Assembly: GCA_049652745.1 (NCBI GenBank)
Contig: JBASEY010000022.1
Span: 1 to 64,000 of the forward strand
Reading direction: 5' to 3'
DNA from: JBASEY01 sp049652745
GTDB lineage: Bacteria > CSSED10-310
Length of the DNA: 64,000 nucleotides
Shown here: positions 53,552 to 63,765 of the stretch, piece after piece
Layout: each line of letters begins with the position of its first letter
How positions within the stretch are numbered: the stretch's first letter is position 1
Position numbers and translations under genes: made by a program
The notes under the pieces: model-generated
The model's input: only the letters and a program-made list of their open reading frames with translations
What the model was told of the DNA's origin: nothing
Databases searched by the model: none

Positions 53552-56500
53552 TCAATCCTCCATCCCAAACAGGGTCAGGTTTTCCGGAGTTTTTAAGACA
53601 AATACCGGTTGAACACTTGCCGGTGGTCGGTTCAGCGGATTTTTTATTGACAGAGTATATGTTCCGGCTTCGAGGCGCTTATTTATCATGAGTCCTTCCA
53701 CCAACTCTCTGCCAGCGGCATCTGACAGGACCGGCCGGATGTAACCACTGCTGCTGTTGACATAAATTCCTATTTCTTTCGCTTCCAACACTGTAAATTT
53801 ATAATTTTGGATCAAACCGGGACCCAGAAAAATTTCCGGCACGGAATCATTTTTGACGACAAGGGTATCAGGTAAAGCCGTCATACCATTCGATGCAGAC
53901 CATGAAATGCCTTTCATGTGCTTTGTGGTATTGTAAAACTTTACATGATGTTGTTTTGAATCATAACGCCCGACGAAAACTCCCTGATCGGCATAACAAC
54001 GGGGTTTTTCGCGTGTCTGCACAATCGCCATAGAGCCCGGCGGGAGTTGATATGTCCCAACCGAAGACGAAATCTCGACGGCTTTGCCGGCATCGAAAAA
54101 CGTCACTTCCACAAATAGTGGCTCCTGTTCTATAAAAGACTCTTCACCCGGTTTAATCGGAGCTGTTTTAAAGCCGATTTGCTTGTTGCCTTCACCAGGG
54201 ACCAGAAAATTTATCGTGTTGTCGGATGACGGGTTTTCGAAACTATTCTGCTCCCAATGCCCATCGACCCCTATTTGAACGTTGCCGTCGTTACTGAAAA
54301 CAGTTGCCACGACCTCATCCTTTTTACCCAGTTCGATATCGATCCAGACCTCGTCGTTTTGAGCGACAAGCCACTCAACCCTAGGCGTATTTCTTGAAAA
54401 CGACAGCCTTTTCAAAGTCGCTTGAGAGGGTCCATCATTGCAATCGAAGGGTTGCGCAAAGGCAAATCCATCTTTCGAATACAAGGCGACTTTTTCGCCG
54501 ACAACCTTTTGAAACGGCCAGTTTTCTCGTGTTTGAAACCATAATGGTGTATCACCCTTCGTTTCCAAAAGATAACTGCCTTTTTTCTCAATTGAAACGG
54601 TCGATACGGCAATACAGGTTTCCCCAAGCTTCTTTGTTATCCATTTCAACGACGTGCCGCCTGATTGGTCTGTTTGACTGCCGACAGGAATCATGGTTTT
54701 CTCCAGGTTAATAACCTCGCTGCGCCCATCGACATTCCAGACGATGCAACCGCTGTTTGCAGTTTGTGCAGGGAAAAAGACAAGATCTCTTCCCAATGAA
54801 ACCAAGCCATTGGAACCGGTAAGAAGCTCGGTGATACCGGTCAGACCACGAGAAACACTATGAATGGCGGAAAAAGTATTATGTGAAGAATTCAATGGAA
54901 TGAAAACAACGTCTTTTCCAGGTGTGACAGAAAGTTGTCCGGAGTCCGGCCATTGAATAGTTTGTACAGAAGGTATCGTGAAAAACACGTCTATTTCATG
55001 TGTGTCTGAAAGAATCGGTTCAACAAAGAGTTTGTAGTCGCCGGGTTGGAGCCATAAGGCTAAATAGGGGTTCCAATCTCCCGGAATATCATCGGAGCTG
55101 GCGATCACGCTGCCTTTTGAAGACGTTAAAACCGCTCGTGTATCCATCGACGAATCGACCGTAATGATAGCGAACTGCGCATCATGTCCTCCCACCCTGA
55201 GATCGACACTGCCGGGGCACTCGATTCGAGCTCTTGTGCCACTGACCAGCGGATCGGCGAATATATCTATGGTATAGGGTTTAAGGTTGTCGGGAAGTGC
55301 CGATTCAGCGTGGAAATACCACTGACCGGCGGGAAGATGCCCTTTCCAAACGGTGTTTTCGAATATTTCAGCGCCGTAGGTATCATTGGCGCTGTTTTGT
55401 ATTCGGCCTTTCATACCGGACGTCATCTGAACCGACAATTGGGTTTCAGCCTGCAATTGAAATGTCCAGGTATCTTTTTTTTGTTCCGGATCTTTCCAGA
55501 ACCCTTTGATCGTTTCCGCCAAATTCATTTGGCCTGGGACAGCGTCCTGCAAGTAATCCGTGTCGACGGATTTACCAACAGTAACACGTGCGGCATCGAT
55601 AAACGGCGAAGCGATTTGTACCAGGCCGTATCGCCCTGCATTGACATCCCGCAGGACGATTTCCTCCAACCGAACAGCCAAAGGCCAACCATTTGAGTCA
55701 ACCAGTCTCAATAGCGGCGGTGTGTTCAACGTGTCAACCTCGATGTGGTAGGAACCAGGCTCCGACAAGATGATTTCTGCGCTGGCATAGGTCGATTCAG
55801 ACAATTCTGTTCGGCAAATAGTATTGGGTTCGATTTCACCCATATGGATATTGCGGAGAATTTTACACGATACGGTCATGGGTCCTGCCGAATTGGGAGA
55901 AGCTGATATATCGATATAATAGTCACCTTTTATAAGATACTGCCGTAGGATTGTTGAATTGCCCGTATCAGGCGCTTGGTAACCGTCGAGATTGGTTTGC
56001 ATGGCGCTACGGAGTTTAAAAGACGATTGAAAACGGGCCTTAGCCGTTATTTCATAAACCCCTGTCTCAGATATCGGAATATGTATTTGACTGGTAATTC
56101 CAGGTTTTTTATCGATCAGTATCTGATTTTCAGGTACCAGAACGGCAATTTTTGGTGATGAGGTTTCTCGCTGCCCAGGCATTTGACTTTTTTTCGGCTG
56201 AAAATCTGCACGAATAGTCGTGCCGTCAAGAGTTGGTTTGCCTATAAAAATTCCGGTTTTTACATTTATATTATTAGTAAAGAAAAGATATTGTTTTTGA
56301 TTTGTAAAGGTCAAACCCGGAAAGTGTACGTATCCGCCGGCTTGTCTCGCACTTGAATTCAGTATGTTCCAGTCCGGCACACCATTTTCGCGTAAAAATG
56401 CCAGCTCTACCAATCCTGGTTTATCCGGCTCGATCGTCAATTGACAGATATATGTATTGACATCAACTGTCGACGGAAAATTCTGAGGCAGGGGTCTGAC

Positions 56501-57826
56501 ATAATCACTGGATTGGTGGGTATGAAAGGTTTCAAGTACAAATCGGCATGGAGACCCACGGGAATGGAGTGTGTATTTTCCAGCCTCTTTAAACCAGACA
56601 AAAAAAGTGGTCGGCTTCGATATATTAAAGCGACGATATGCAGGAATGTTTGGTTCCACATCGATTCGCTCTGATGCCAGAACATTTTCTTGTCGAGGTG
56701 TTTGTTTGTTCTCTTCGATAATTATTGCGTTCAACTCGGCCTGGTCCCGAGGGTTTCCTCCGTGAAAAAATGTGACATCTCTTACGCCGTCCAATTGGTA
56801 AACAGCCGGATTGTTGTAGTTTTCCCGAAACCATGTAAGATTATATGAAGAGCCTGGGTATCCGCTGACCACAACGACTTTTCTGGGGTCGTAGTCATAC
56901 ATCTTCCGCTCTACCGAAGGATTGCGCAAGTCACTTATTTTAATCGTGTAAACGGTTTCCAATTGAATATTGTCATCACTGGAAATTTGGTCTACAGACA
57001 GGCCGGTTCCCAGGCTCAGGGAATCAAGGCGAAAGAAATCGGCTCCGGAATCAACCAAAAAAATATCATCGCCGAAAACACTGATATTTCGATTTATCGA
57101 TCCGGCAGCCGCTACTGAAGCGATGCCGGTTCGAATATATAATGGTGATGATGTGCCTCCGTAAGCCCATGGCAAAGGTTCGCCGCCATAAACGGTGACT
57201 CTGTGAGTGCCGGCCGGGCATCGCGTCAGGAAACGGCAGCGTTTCAATGATTGGCCGGAGTTATCTTCTACAAATGAAAGAATCGGTTCAATATCCGTCA
57301 ACCAACTTCCATTCAACCATAGACGCATGTCTTGTAACGATCGGCCTGCGGCGTCGATATAGATCATTTGTGCCTGGGGAAGCGTCAACCAGAAATCCAG
57401 GCTTTCAAGATCATTCAGTGTCGTTTCTAAAGGCTCGATTCCCGGCAATTGAACCGATCGATCGGTAACAGTTTTAAATGGTTCAGCTTTTAATTCGACC
57501 TTTTCTTCACTGTTACCCGACCCTTTTACCATCAACAGATATTCGCCGGCATCTAAAAAAGTGTCCAACCGCCCATCGTTGGCGCCTGCAACTCCATATT
57601 CGGGCCCAGGTCCTTTGATCAGGTCGACAAGTTGAAAAGATGCGCCCGCTGAACTGTGCACTCGAATGGAATACCGTCCGGCATCCATCACCGACAAAAT
57701 CGTTTTTTGAACTCCTACCGCCGGAACAGCCCCGCTGCTGAGCTTACAGGCTCCGCTAACCGACGGAATAAAAAGCATAAAAAGTATCGTGGCGCTTAAA
57801 AGAGTTATAGTTATGTTTCGTTTCAT
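53552..57826 (-). CDS. Giant beta-module protein in the alpha-2-macroglobulin operon, unknown
   Basis: 1424 residues from the ATG at 57826, with GGAGGG ten bases before it. The signal peptide ends near VSGA-C, a poor lipobox, so it is either soluble periplasmic or, less likely, lipidated. The chain carries about ten repeats of a [A/P/K]-G-x-[Y/W] strand (AGRYSIRV, AGEYLLMV, AGKYTLHS, TGVYEITA, KGDYYIDI, PGSYHIEV, AGQWYFHA, PGDYKLFV, KGSYLLET, AGTYTLSI). These look like tandem PPC-like beta-sandwich modules. No catalytic motif was seen. It is the first gene of the operon with A2M and pbpC, so I infer a structural partner or target-recognition subunit for the macroglobulin. Confidence 0.75.
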   Translation of the reverse strand: MKRNITITLLSATILFMLFIPSVSGACKLSSGAVPAVGVQKTILSVMDAGRYSIRVHSSAGASFQLVDLIKGPGPEYGVAGANDGRLDTFLDAGEYLLMVKGSGNSEEKVELKAEPFKTVTDRSVQLPGIEPLETTLNDLESLDFWLTLPQAQMIYIDAAGRSLQDMRLWLNGSWLTDIEPILSFVEDNSGQSLKRCRFLTRCPAGTHRVTVYGGEPLPWAYGGTSSPLYIRTGIASVAAAGSINRNISVFGDDIFLVDSGADFFRLDSLSLGTGLSVDQISSDDNIQLETVYTIKISDLRNPSVERKMYDYDPRKVVVVSGYPGSSYNLTWFRENYNNPAVYQLDGVRDVTFFHGGNPRDQAELNAIIIEENKQTPRQENVLASERIDVEPNIPAYRRFNISKPTTFFVWFKEAGKYTLHSRGSPCRFVLETFHTHQSSDYVRPLPQNFPSTVDVNTYICQLTIEPDKPGLVELAFLRENGVPDWNILNSSARQAGGYVHFPGLTFTNQKQYLFFTNNINVKTGIFIGKPTLDGTTIRADFQPKKSQMPGQRETSSPKIAVLVPENQILIDKKPGITSQIHIPISETGVYEITAKARFQSSFKLRSAMQTNLDGYQAPDTGNSTILRQYLIKGDYYIDISASPNSAGPMTVSCKILRNIHMGEIEPNTICRTELSESTYASAEIILSEPGSYHIEVDTLNTPPLLRLVDSNGWPLAVRLEEIVLRDVNAGRYGLVQIASPFIDAARVTVGKSVDTDYLQDAVPGQMNLAETIKGFWKDPEQKKDTWTFQLQAETQLSVQMTSGMKGRIQNSANDTYGAEIFENTVWKGHLPAGQWYFHAESALPDNLKPYTIDIFADPLVSGTRARIECPGSVDLRVGGHDAQFAIITVDSSMDTRAVLTSSKGSVIASSDDIPGDWNPYLALWLQPGDYKLFVEPILSDTHEIDVFFTIPSVQTIQWPDSGQLSVTPGKDVVFIPLNSSHNTFSAIHSVSRGLTGITELLTGSNGLVSLGRDLVFFPAQTANSGCIVWNVDGRSEVINLEKTMIPVGSQTDQSGGTSLKWITKKLGETCIAVSTVSIEKKGSYLLETKGDTPLWFQTRENWPFQKVVGEKVALYSKDGFAFAQPFDCNDGPSQATLKRLSFSRNTPRVEWLVAQNDEVWIDIELGKKDEVVATVFSNDGNVQIGVDGHWEQNSFENPSSDNTINFLVPGEGNKQIGFKTAPIKPGEESFIEQEPLFVEVTFFDAGKAVEISSSVGTYQLPPGSMAIVQTREKPRCYADQGVFVGRYDSKQHHVKFYNTTKHMKGISWSASNGMTALPDTLVVKNDSVPEIFLGPGLIQNYKFTVLEAKEIGIYVNSSSGYIRPVLSDAAGRELVEGLMINKRLEAGTYTLSIKNPLNRPPASVQPVFVLKTPENLTLFGMED

Positions 57827-58099
57827 GATGAATTGGCCCTCCAGAGTCAAAACACTAGCGGGATCATATCAAAGGTACGGATTGTATAAAATCTCTTTTT
57901 TCCGAAGCCTTCATGCCTCATGGATATTTAGCTCGACGCCTGAAATTGTCTATGGGTTAAATGTTATTATTCAACTCTCCCGGCTTTGGAAGTAACAATT
58001 TTATGAGGAACAACCAATTGTAACTTTTGCAGCCAAGGCTTGTCCCATGTTAGAATATGTTTTGATGAAAAGGCCGGTTTTTAACATGGAGGTTTACAC

Positions 58100-58597
58100 A
58101 TGAAGAGAAATGCTGAAGATACGATCAAAAAAGCTATTTTACTTGAACACAAAGGGCGTGCTTTTTACAATTCGATTTCCAAGAGCACACATAGCGAAGC
58201 CATCAGGGAAATTTTTTTATCGATGGCGCTTGAAGAAGAAGAGCATCTTCGCGTTTTGTCCGAACAACTGAAAAGCCTATCTCAGACAGGTTCATTCAAA
58301 TTCATGGAGCTTCAAAAGCTAAAAGATGATTTTAGCCCGAATGTGTTGACGGCAAGAGTCAAAGAAGAAATTTCCGGCGCCGGCTATGAAGCGGCCGCCA
58401 TTACAGCAGCGATGCATTTTGAGCAACAAGCGATTGACTATTATTCAAGTCAAGCCAAGGCAACACGTGATGAAGACGAAGCCAGAATTTTCAATTGGCT
58501 GGCGGAATGGGAAAAAACACATTTGGACCTTTTGGTCGAAATAGACAGGGAATTACAACAACAAATCTGGTTTGATCAGAACTTCTGGCCTTATTAA
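58100..58597 (+). CDS. Rubrerythrin-like ferritin-fold protein
   Basis: 165 residues, four-helix diiron protein. Metal ligands are visible: Glu16 (LLEHKGRAFY), Glu46-x2-His49 (EEEEHL), Glu108 (HFEQQAIDYY) and Glu138-x2-His141 (EWEKTHLDLL). There is no rubredoxin domain, so it belongs to the rubrerythrin-like/ferritin-like group, used for peroxide reduction or iron handling in anaerobes. GGAGG RBS. Its end overlaps the convergent NYN nuclease gene by four bases. Confidence 0.88.
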   Translation: MKRNAEDTIKKAILLEHKGRAFYNSISKSTHSEAIREIFLSMALEEEEHLRVLSEQLKSLSQTGSFKFMELQKLKDDFSPNVLTARVKEEISGAGYEAAAITAAMHFEQQAIDYYSSQAKATRDEDEARIFNWLAEWEKTHLDLLVEIDRELQQQIWFDQNFWPY

Positions 58598-59220
58598 AAA
58601 CTTACAGGTTCATCCAGTTGATCCGCGAACAACTCGCGTAATTCATCCTTGATTTTGCGAGCTTTGTTCGGAGAAATACTTACTTGCTCTACTGATTGGC
58701 TTCCTGGTGATGACGAATGGTCGAGGCCTTGGCTTTTTTGTCGAGACTTTCTGCTTTTATGCGTCTTCTTGAAAAATTTTTCCGGAGGAATCGCTTTAAC
58801 CCCATGAGCGACAACGGCGTTACTTAATTCAATATCACCAGTTACGACAAATAAATTGTCTGGTGGGAAAATGTGAGCTGTCAAGTTTACAATCCAATCG
58901 TCAGCCGTTTCTCCGGATTGCGTATATACTTCCCTAATCCCATGTTTTTCATTCAAAATTTGGTTTTTGGATTTTTCCGGTATCAGTCCGACAGAGGAAT
59001 CACCGTCGAAAACCAGGTAAATGATATGCCCAGGATAACTCTCATGATATTGACTACACAACATACGAAGCATATCTCTGGCTTGTTCCAATACAGGTTG
59101 CTTTGATAAAACGGGATCCTGAAAAATAAAATTATACGCATCGATGAAAATACGGGCATTGGATGCGGCACGCAGCAGACTTTCATTCTTATATTTTTTT
59201 TGATCCGATTGCTTTTTCAT
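58594..59220 (-). CDS. YacP/Rae1-like NYN-domain nuclease
   Basis: 208 residues. PIN-like NYN fold with acidic sites FIDAYN (Asp27), LVFDGD, ETADDWIV and VVTGDIELSN. The Bacillus YacP/Rae1 relatives cut mRNA on the ribosome. A basic Lys/Ser-rich extension (about 150-208), ending in a short helix, is longer than in the minimal family and may bind RNA. It is cytosolic. Confidence 0.85.
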   Translation of the reverse strand: MKKQSDQKKYKNESLLRAASNARIFIDAYNFIFQDPVLSKQPVLEQARDMLRMLCSQYHESYPGHIIYLVFDGDSSVGLIPEKSKNQILNEKHGIREVYTQSGETADDWIVNLTAHIFPPDNLFVVTGDIELSNAVVAHGVKAIPPEKFFKKTHKSRKSRQKSQGLDHSSSPGSQSVEQVSISPNKARKIKDELRELFADQLDEPVSF

Positions 59221-59365
59221 TATTTCCTCATCAAATATTACCGTTCTTATATAGAACAGATTTGAAAATTCATCAAGGCCTATTATTTTTCCGACCTGCT
59301 TTTGGTGAGCCTGATCGACATCGGTAATCTTTCTTCAGTGTGAAACAGTTGAATTCGCTTTATAT

Positions 59366-60985
59366 TTGCTGCATGATGATTTTGTGAGATTGTCATCGAT
59401 TACCCCATCACGACCCTTGTTTTTGACATGCCTATGTATTTGCCTGTTAAGCATTCAGATACCTGTTTGGTTACCAAACACGTTGCCATTTACCGATTAT
59501 CCCGTTCACCTAAGCTTGATTCAGGCTATAGACCTATCCGCAAACACACCGGCAACATTAAAAAACAACTTTGAAACCCACTGGTTTTCGCCTTATTCCG
59601 TCACGTATTTGCTGGGACGATCGATGACTCTGTTATTCTCAGTAGAAACAATCGGAAGAATCCTTCTTGGTACATACCTACTGCTGACACCTTTACTGTT
59701 TTTCCGTTTCATGCGATCGATTGGAAAACCCCCTTATCTTGCTTTTCCAATTTGTTTACTTCTATTTAATTTCAACATGTCTTGGGGCTTTTTATCTTTT
59801 CTGACAGCAATCCCCCTTGTGATTGAATCATCTACTCAATCATACCTTTACCTAAAGAAAGCCTCATGGAAACAGGGCTTGTTTCTGTCCTGTCTCTTTG
59901 TTCTGCTCTTTTTTACTCATATTTTTGCCCTGATTCTAGGACTTGGCTTTTTGTTATGCTCTTTTATAGCCGGCTTGATAGTAGATAAAAAAATTTTTTC
60001 TGCATCGCTTATTCCGTTTGTTTCGCTGCCGGCCGTTATTTTGGCTGTCATATGGCGTTTCACACTGGTTTTGACTAAAAATGATTTTTACTTTCTTGAT
60101 AAAGGCGTTAGATACGCTTCGTTGATGACTAAAATCAAGTATTTCCCCGATTATTGTATCAGTGGCGATTCTGGGAATACCTATAGGGTAATTTTTGCGT
60201 GCTTGGTCGCCATGATTCTTCTTAAATTTCTTCCATCCCCATCCAATAATGACAAACGCAAACATGTAAAAATGTCTGACATCGCTTCAAATGCCAACCT
60301 CAGAATCAACCGATTGGAAAACCTATATGGACAATTCTGTTTTATTGTCATTGTGGTGATTTATCTGGTTTGCCCCTATTCCTGGTTAACTGCCGTCTGG
60401 CTTTTCAACCGAGTGGCTTTTTTGGTGCCGGTCTATTCTTTAGCGCTACTGCCGCGATCTTCCAGACTGCATCCAGCTCTTTTTATTCTGGGAACTACTG
60501 TTTTATGTATAGGGTTGTCATTTTACACTCTTCATTGTTATAAGTCCTTTTCGGACGAAGCTCGGAAAGGTAGAGACATCATTCGCTTGATTCCTGCTGA
60601 AAAATCTTTAAGTTATGCAGCATTTGATAACCGCAGTGTTTTTGCCGACCATGAACCCTATTTACATTTCGGTCAATATTACCAATTGGATAAAAATGGA
60701 AGCGTTTACAATCCATTTGCCACATTGGCACATATACCAATTCGATACACTCCGGAATACATGGCTATGGAATCGAGATTCCTTACCGAACAAATCCTCA
60801 AGAACAACCAAATTACAGTTGATTTAGAATTTGATCGCTCAGATTATTTTCTTTTCCGAACTCATGAGCTTGAATCTCGTAAAAATCTCATTCAACGCCT
60901 ATTCCCCAATTCCCACGAATCCATTGTAACGGTATCTTATGATGACAAGTGGCTTTTGCTGAATAAAACAGGTGGAGCGAATTGA
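59366..60985 (+). CDS. Polytopic membrane protein, GT-C-like
   Basis: 539 residues with about ten transmembrane helices and a soluble C-terminal part. The first outer loop reads LPFTDYPVHLSLIQAI, an acidic motif in the position where GT-C enzymes hold the catalytic Asp. I infer a glycosyltransferase-like role in glycan assembly. The start is uncertain: TTG at 59366 and GTG at 59384 both lack a good RBS. The O-antigen-ligase-like gene overlaps its stop (TTGA), so they are coupled. Confidence 0.75.
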   Translation: MLHDDFVRLSSITPSRPLFLTCLCICLLSIQIPVWLPNTLPFTDYPVHLSLIQAIDLSANTPATLKNNFETHWFSPYSVTYLLGRSMTLLFSVETIGRILLGTYLLLTPLLFFRFMRSIGKPPYLAFPICLLLFNFNMSWGFLSFLTAIPLVIESSTQSYLYLKKASWKQGLFLSCLFVLLFFTHIFALILGLGFLLCSFIAGLIVDKKIFSASLIPFVSLPAVILAVIWRFTLVLTKNDFYFLDKGVRYASLMTKIKYFPDYCISGDSGNTYRVIFACLVAMILLKFLPSPSNNDKRKHVKMSDIASNANLRINRLENLYGQFCFIVIVVIYLVCPYSWLTAVWLFNRVAFLVPVYSLALLPRSSRLHPALFILGTTVLCIGLSFYTLHCYKSFSDEARKGRDIIRLIPAEKSLSYAAFDNRSVFADHEPYLHFGQYYQLDKNGSVYNPFATLAHIPIRYTPEYMAMESRFLTEQILKNNQITVDLEFDRSDYFLFRTHELESRKNLIQRLFPNSHESIVTVSYDDKWLLLNKTGGAN

Positions 60986-63603
60986 CTTCTTTTAAGGCAT
61001 CTTTTTCCGGCAATCGTTTGATTCTCGTAAGTATAGCTCTTTTATCCATGGTCACCTGGATAATAGTACGCCCTTTTGTTCTCGCCGCCGTTCCCATTGC
61101 AATCGGCCTGTCTTGGCTGGTCTTTCTTTTTGTCACCAAGTCTTTTTCTTTGCCTTGTCTTTTTGAACAATTCACTGCTCTTTCTATTATTACTGGTTGT
61201 TCGCTTGAGTTAATCGCACTTTTTCCGGAGCGATTAGCCATGATCATTCTAATGGCCGTTCTCACCGGTTTTTGGGCGGAATATTTTTTATTCCGTCAGA
61301 AACCGGCCTTGGCTTGGTTAACCGTTACGTTGGGTTTATCCACCGCTCCCCTTACAGAACTTCATCTGGATAGAAATTTATGGGTGTTGACAGCTTGTCT
61401 GGCCGGAACGCTTTACATGGTGAACAATAGAGCTTTACCGATATTTGAAAAACGGCGTCTAAAATGGGCGTCCATGGCCTGGGTTCTAATCACCTGTATA
61501 ACCCTTGCCGGGACACTATGGTCAGTTTACCCATATTACGCTCACCGATTTACAGGTATTTTAATTATCAACTTTTTCATTTTTCTACAGATTGTCTCCA
61601 TTGCATCGTCAAACGACCAACGACGACTTCTGTTGAAAACACTTCTTTCCTTTGCCGGCGTTTATGTTTTAGCTGCTGGAACAGCCTTCATGGAACGTGT
61701 TCTGGGCTTAGGTTGGCTGAACGCAACCGGATTCCGAATATATGTTTTTGAGCGTCACCCTAATTATGCAATTTTCTTTTTATTACATACTCTTCCCTTC
61801 TGGTTATTGTATGTGAAAGATTCTCGACCCAAGGAACGGGCTTTTCTCTTGACCGGATTTATATCATCGCTGCTTTACCTGTTGTTATTGTCATTCTCAA
61901 GGCAGGGTTATATTGTTCTGGCTGTTTATTTGATCGCATTTTTGCTTTTCGGTTCCAAAACAATCATACGTAAATATATTTATCGGGCGGCTCTAATCAG
62001 CGCAGGATTTTCTGTTATTGTATTCCTGCTCTCAGATTCTTTAAAAAACCGTATCAAATCTATTTTCGACCTAACGAACAGTTTACGCTTCAATGCTTGG
62101 CGTGTGTTTTGGGACTTGATTATTGAAAAACCTTTTCAAGGCTATGGTATGGGGTCGGCTCGGTATATTTATCCCAAAGCGCTCAGCTATTTTCGACCGG
62201 GTGAACCGGCGACCCGACAATTTTTATTCGAGGCTCATAATGCCTATATAGACATTCTTGTGAGTCTTGGGTGTATAGGCTTGATTATATTTTTGTTTTT
62301 TCTTGGAATATGCACTTTCGCCAAGTCTAGAAAAGAGGACTTTGAATCTCAGATAGCCTTTGTTTTAGGCATCGCTGTCTGGATCGATCTCTTTTTCAAT
62401 TTCAGGATTCATGCGCCGGATACCAGCACCTATCTGATGGTGTTTCTAGGCTTTATCATCGCTGTTCATGCCAAACATGACAAACCCTTCATTACGAAAC
62501 AAATAATGGTCAAACCATGGCTGTCTTTTCTGTTGCTTATCCCACTTTTTCTTTTCTGTTCGCTTCCCTGGTTAGGCAAACACTTTGTTTCAAAAGGTCA
62601 AAAACTTTTATCCGGTAACGATTGGACAAAGATTACGCGTTGTTTTCAGAATGCCGCTTATCTGGAACCTTTAAACGCACATCCACAATATTATTTAGCT
62701 CTATGCTACGAAAATATAAACGACATTGACCAAGCCATCAACCACCATAAACGCGCAGTCGATCTCTGTCCCAACTATCCTTTCTATCGGTATTTTCTTG
62801 CTGTCGCCTTGATGGAACGCAACCAGGTCGATGAAGCGGAAAATCATCTTATGACGGCAGCAGCGCTTGAACCCTATGATGAAGATGCGCGAGTTCGATT
62901 TAATTTAGGGATTTTACGCTGGAGACGGGGGGAATATCTTGATGCAAAACAAGACTTCTGGACATCGATACTTCTGAATCCCAAACTGATTGATGATCCA
63001 TATTGGGAATATAATAAAGACCTGAAAACCAACCTGATACGCGATCTTTATAACTATCTCGGTGGTTTTTTATCGTTAGGAGCGACAACTGAACATAACT
63101 TGAAACATTTGATACCCGCCGTTGAAGCAGTGCTACGCAGCGGCGACAAAAATTTCGCCCTAAGGTGCCTGTTGACTACTGCCATGAACTATCCTTTTTT
63201 TCCCGAAATCGTTAACCAGGCAGTGTATATGCTTATCGACAACGGCAGAGCAGATATCGCCAAGGACGTGATTTATCACTCTCTTGCCAATAACGAAACA
63301 AACCCTTATCTCTATAATTATTTGGGGTTGATATATCTGCTCGAGAAGAATTTTGATATGGCGACATTTTGTGTCCGACGTTCTTTTGCTCAATGGGAAG
63401 GAATTGCCATAGACAATTTTTTGGGATATCAACTATTGGTTGAAATCGGCCGCCAGACAAACAATCAAATGCTGTTGTCCAATGTCCTGCCTTCGGTGGC
63501 TTACCTGGAAAACGGGCGATATGCCAGACAAGCGGCAGATTTATCGGTTCACATTGGAACCGATTCCTATCAAGTCAAACCCATCGGCCTAAAAAAACCT
63601 TAA
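60982..63603 (+). CDS. O-antigen ligase (Wzy_C) domain protein with TPRs
   Basis: 873 residues. About 12 helices contain the ligase/polymerase core: ERHPNYAIFFLLHTLPFW, SFSRQGYIVLAVYL and, after a helix break, FEAHNAYIDILVSLG with the conserved His/Asn-rich loop. TPRs (about 540-700) include YLEPLNAHPQYYLALCYENI and FYRYFLAVALMERNQVDEAE. It should join lipid-linked glycan to an acceptor on the outer face of the inner membrane. TTG start overlapping the stop of the upstream gene, with GGTGGAG before it. Confidence 0.88.
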   Translation: MTSFKASFSGNRLILVSIALLSMVTWIIVRPFVLAAVPIAIGLSWLVFLFVTKSFSLPCLFEQFTALSIITGCSLELIALFPERLAMIILMAVLTGFWAEYFLFRQKPALAWLTVTLGLSTAPLTELHLDRNLWVLTACLAGTLYMVNNRALPIFEKRRLKWASMAWVLITCITLAGTLWSVYPYYAHRFTGILIINFFIFLQIVSIASSNDQRRLLLKTLLSFAGVYVLAAGTAFMERVLGLGWLNATGFRIYVFERHPNYAIFFLLHTLPFWLLYVKDSRPKERAFLLTGFISSLLYLLLLSFSRQGYIVLAVYLIAFLLFGSKTIIRKYIYRAALISAGFSVIVFLLSDSLKNRIKSIFDLTNSLRFNAWRVFWDLIIEKPFQGYGMGSARYIYPKALSYFRPGEPATRQFLFEAHNAYIDILVSLGCIGLIIFLFFLGICTFAKSRKEDFESQIAFVLGIAVWIDLFFNFRIHAPDTSTYLMVFLGFIIAVHAKHDKPFITKQIMVKPWLSFLLLIPLFLFCSLPWLGKHFVSKGQKLLSGNDWTKITRCFQNAAYLEPLNAHPQYYLALCYENINDIDQAINHHKRAVDLCPNYPFYRYFLAVALMERNQVDEAENHLMTAAALEPYDEDARVRFNLGILRWRRGEYLDAKQDFWTSILLNPKLIDDPYWEYNKDLKTNLIRDLYNYLGGFLSLGATTEHNLKHLIPAVEAVLRSGDKNFALRCLLTTAMNYPFFPEIVNQAVYMLIDNGRADIAKDVIYHSLANNETNPYLYNYLGLIYLLEKNFDMATFCVRRSFAQWEGIAIDNFLGYQLLVEIGRQTNNQMLLSNVLPSVAYLENGRYARQAADLSVHIGTDSYQVKPIGLKKP

Positions 63604-63765
63604 CACAACCCGTTTAAAAACCTTTTCAAATCCGACATACCTCGATTTGTTTTTTTATGACTTTTTACAAAAGACTCTGTTGTCAATGCCCGGACCCCAA
63701 ACATCGTCTCTGCCGGCTCCTTGGCCAGGGTTTAACCGCTCGAACACTTTTTTTCATACATTTTT

